Source: Maioricimonas rarisocia (GTDB lineage Bacteria; Planctomycetota; Planctomycetia; Planctomycetales; Planctomycetaceae). From it: a DNA stretch of 64,000 nucleotides. This document shows positions 63,933 through 64,000 of this stretch, one piece after another. Every line of letters begins with the position of its first letter. Position 1 is the stretch's first letter. The notes beneath the pieces are model-generated. The model made no database searches. It was not told the DNA's origin and saw nothing but the letters and a program-made list of their open reading frames with translations. Made by a program: the position numbers and the translations under genes. Location of the stretch: positions 2,222,001-2,286,000 of the forward strand of contig NZ_CP036275.1 of the NCBI RefSeq assembly GCF_007747795.1, in the 5' to 3' direction.

Positions 63933-64000
63933 TCATTCAGCGGCCAGCAACGCCAGTCCCGCGGCGAGAAGGACCAGGTCACGCGTTTCCCGTGAAAGCG
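63933..64000 (-). CDS. C-terminal end of an unknown protein (5' part outside window)
   Basis: On the minus strand the frame entering the window reads LSRETRDLVLLAAGLALLAAE and stops at 63933-63935. The hydrophobic helix near the end resembles a C-terminal membrane or amphipathic segment. Only 21 residues are available, so the call is weak. Confidence 0.35.
   Translation of the reverse strand, partial: LSRETRDLVLLAAGLALLAAE

Overview
The window looks like a chromosome segment of a high-GC planctomycete (Planctomycetota, probably Planctomycetaceae-like). This rests on gene content: a PSCyt1/DUF1549/DUF1553 gene next to a DUF1501 gene, a DUF1559 prepilin-like protein followed by a small lipoprotein, formylglycine sulfatases, a Tat-exported Gfo/Idh/MocA oxidoreductase, metal-less amidohydrolases, an FG-GAP/VCBS protein and a giant DUF6797-like multi-haem protein. 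The species cannot be named from the sequence alone.

Layout. 0-6.6 kb: end of an unknown gene, the DUF1501 + PSCyt1 operon (minus strand), and the DUF1559 + lipoprotein pair (plus strand). 7.1-19.1 kb: a minus-strand carbohydrate block comprising a XylR-type regulator, a zinc dehydrogenase, a sodium/solute symporter, a GH2 glycosidase, a sulfatase and a sulfatase-GH43-LamG fusion. I read it as a locus for a sulfated, galactose/arabinose-containing glycan. 19.4-33.3 kb: CpaE-like receiver/ATPase, amidohydrolase, trypsin-like protease, VCBS protein, a thioredoxin-like protein coupled to a large hybrid histidine kinase, Mn catalase with an amidohydrolase, and a DUF421 protein. 33.3-41.0 kb: a lower-GC degenerate RHS toxin-tip/immunity island containing an IS1380 element, ending near a tRNA-Arg. 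41.5-45.7 kb: DinB protein, polytopic membrane protein, DUF1501 protein. 46.0-51.0 kb: a six-gene operon with two DUF1573 proteins, two small exported proteins with 11 cysteines each, a C-terminally anchored protein and an Lnt-like N-acyltransferase, preceded by three exact 20-bp direct repeats. 51.5-64 kb: GlcG/HbpS-like protein, phosphatase-like protein, an overlapping amidohydrolase pair, Gfo/Idh/MocA, the penta-haem protein, an EboD-like sugar-phosphate cyclase, and two tandem secreted paralogues.

The most unusual global feature is the intergenic DNA. At least six families of short perfect or near-perfect palindromes (called A-F here) are mixed in modular order in almost every gene-free stretch, some with paired substitutions that preserve the stem. 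A second class consists of pyrimidine-rich 7-bp tandem repeats (consensus TRNYYCC) that sit almost exactly at gene 3' ends. The palindromes form a regular array (44-bp then 136-bp period) that runs directly into the RHS tip reading frame.

The best candidates for undescribed biology are (1) the cysteine-rich peptide/DUF1573/Lnt-like operon, (2) the RHS tip with an HExxH domain and its partner gene, and (3) the modular palindrome system. All functional statements are family-level inferences from reading the sequence; no database search was run.
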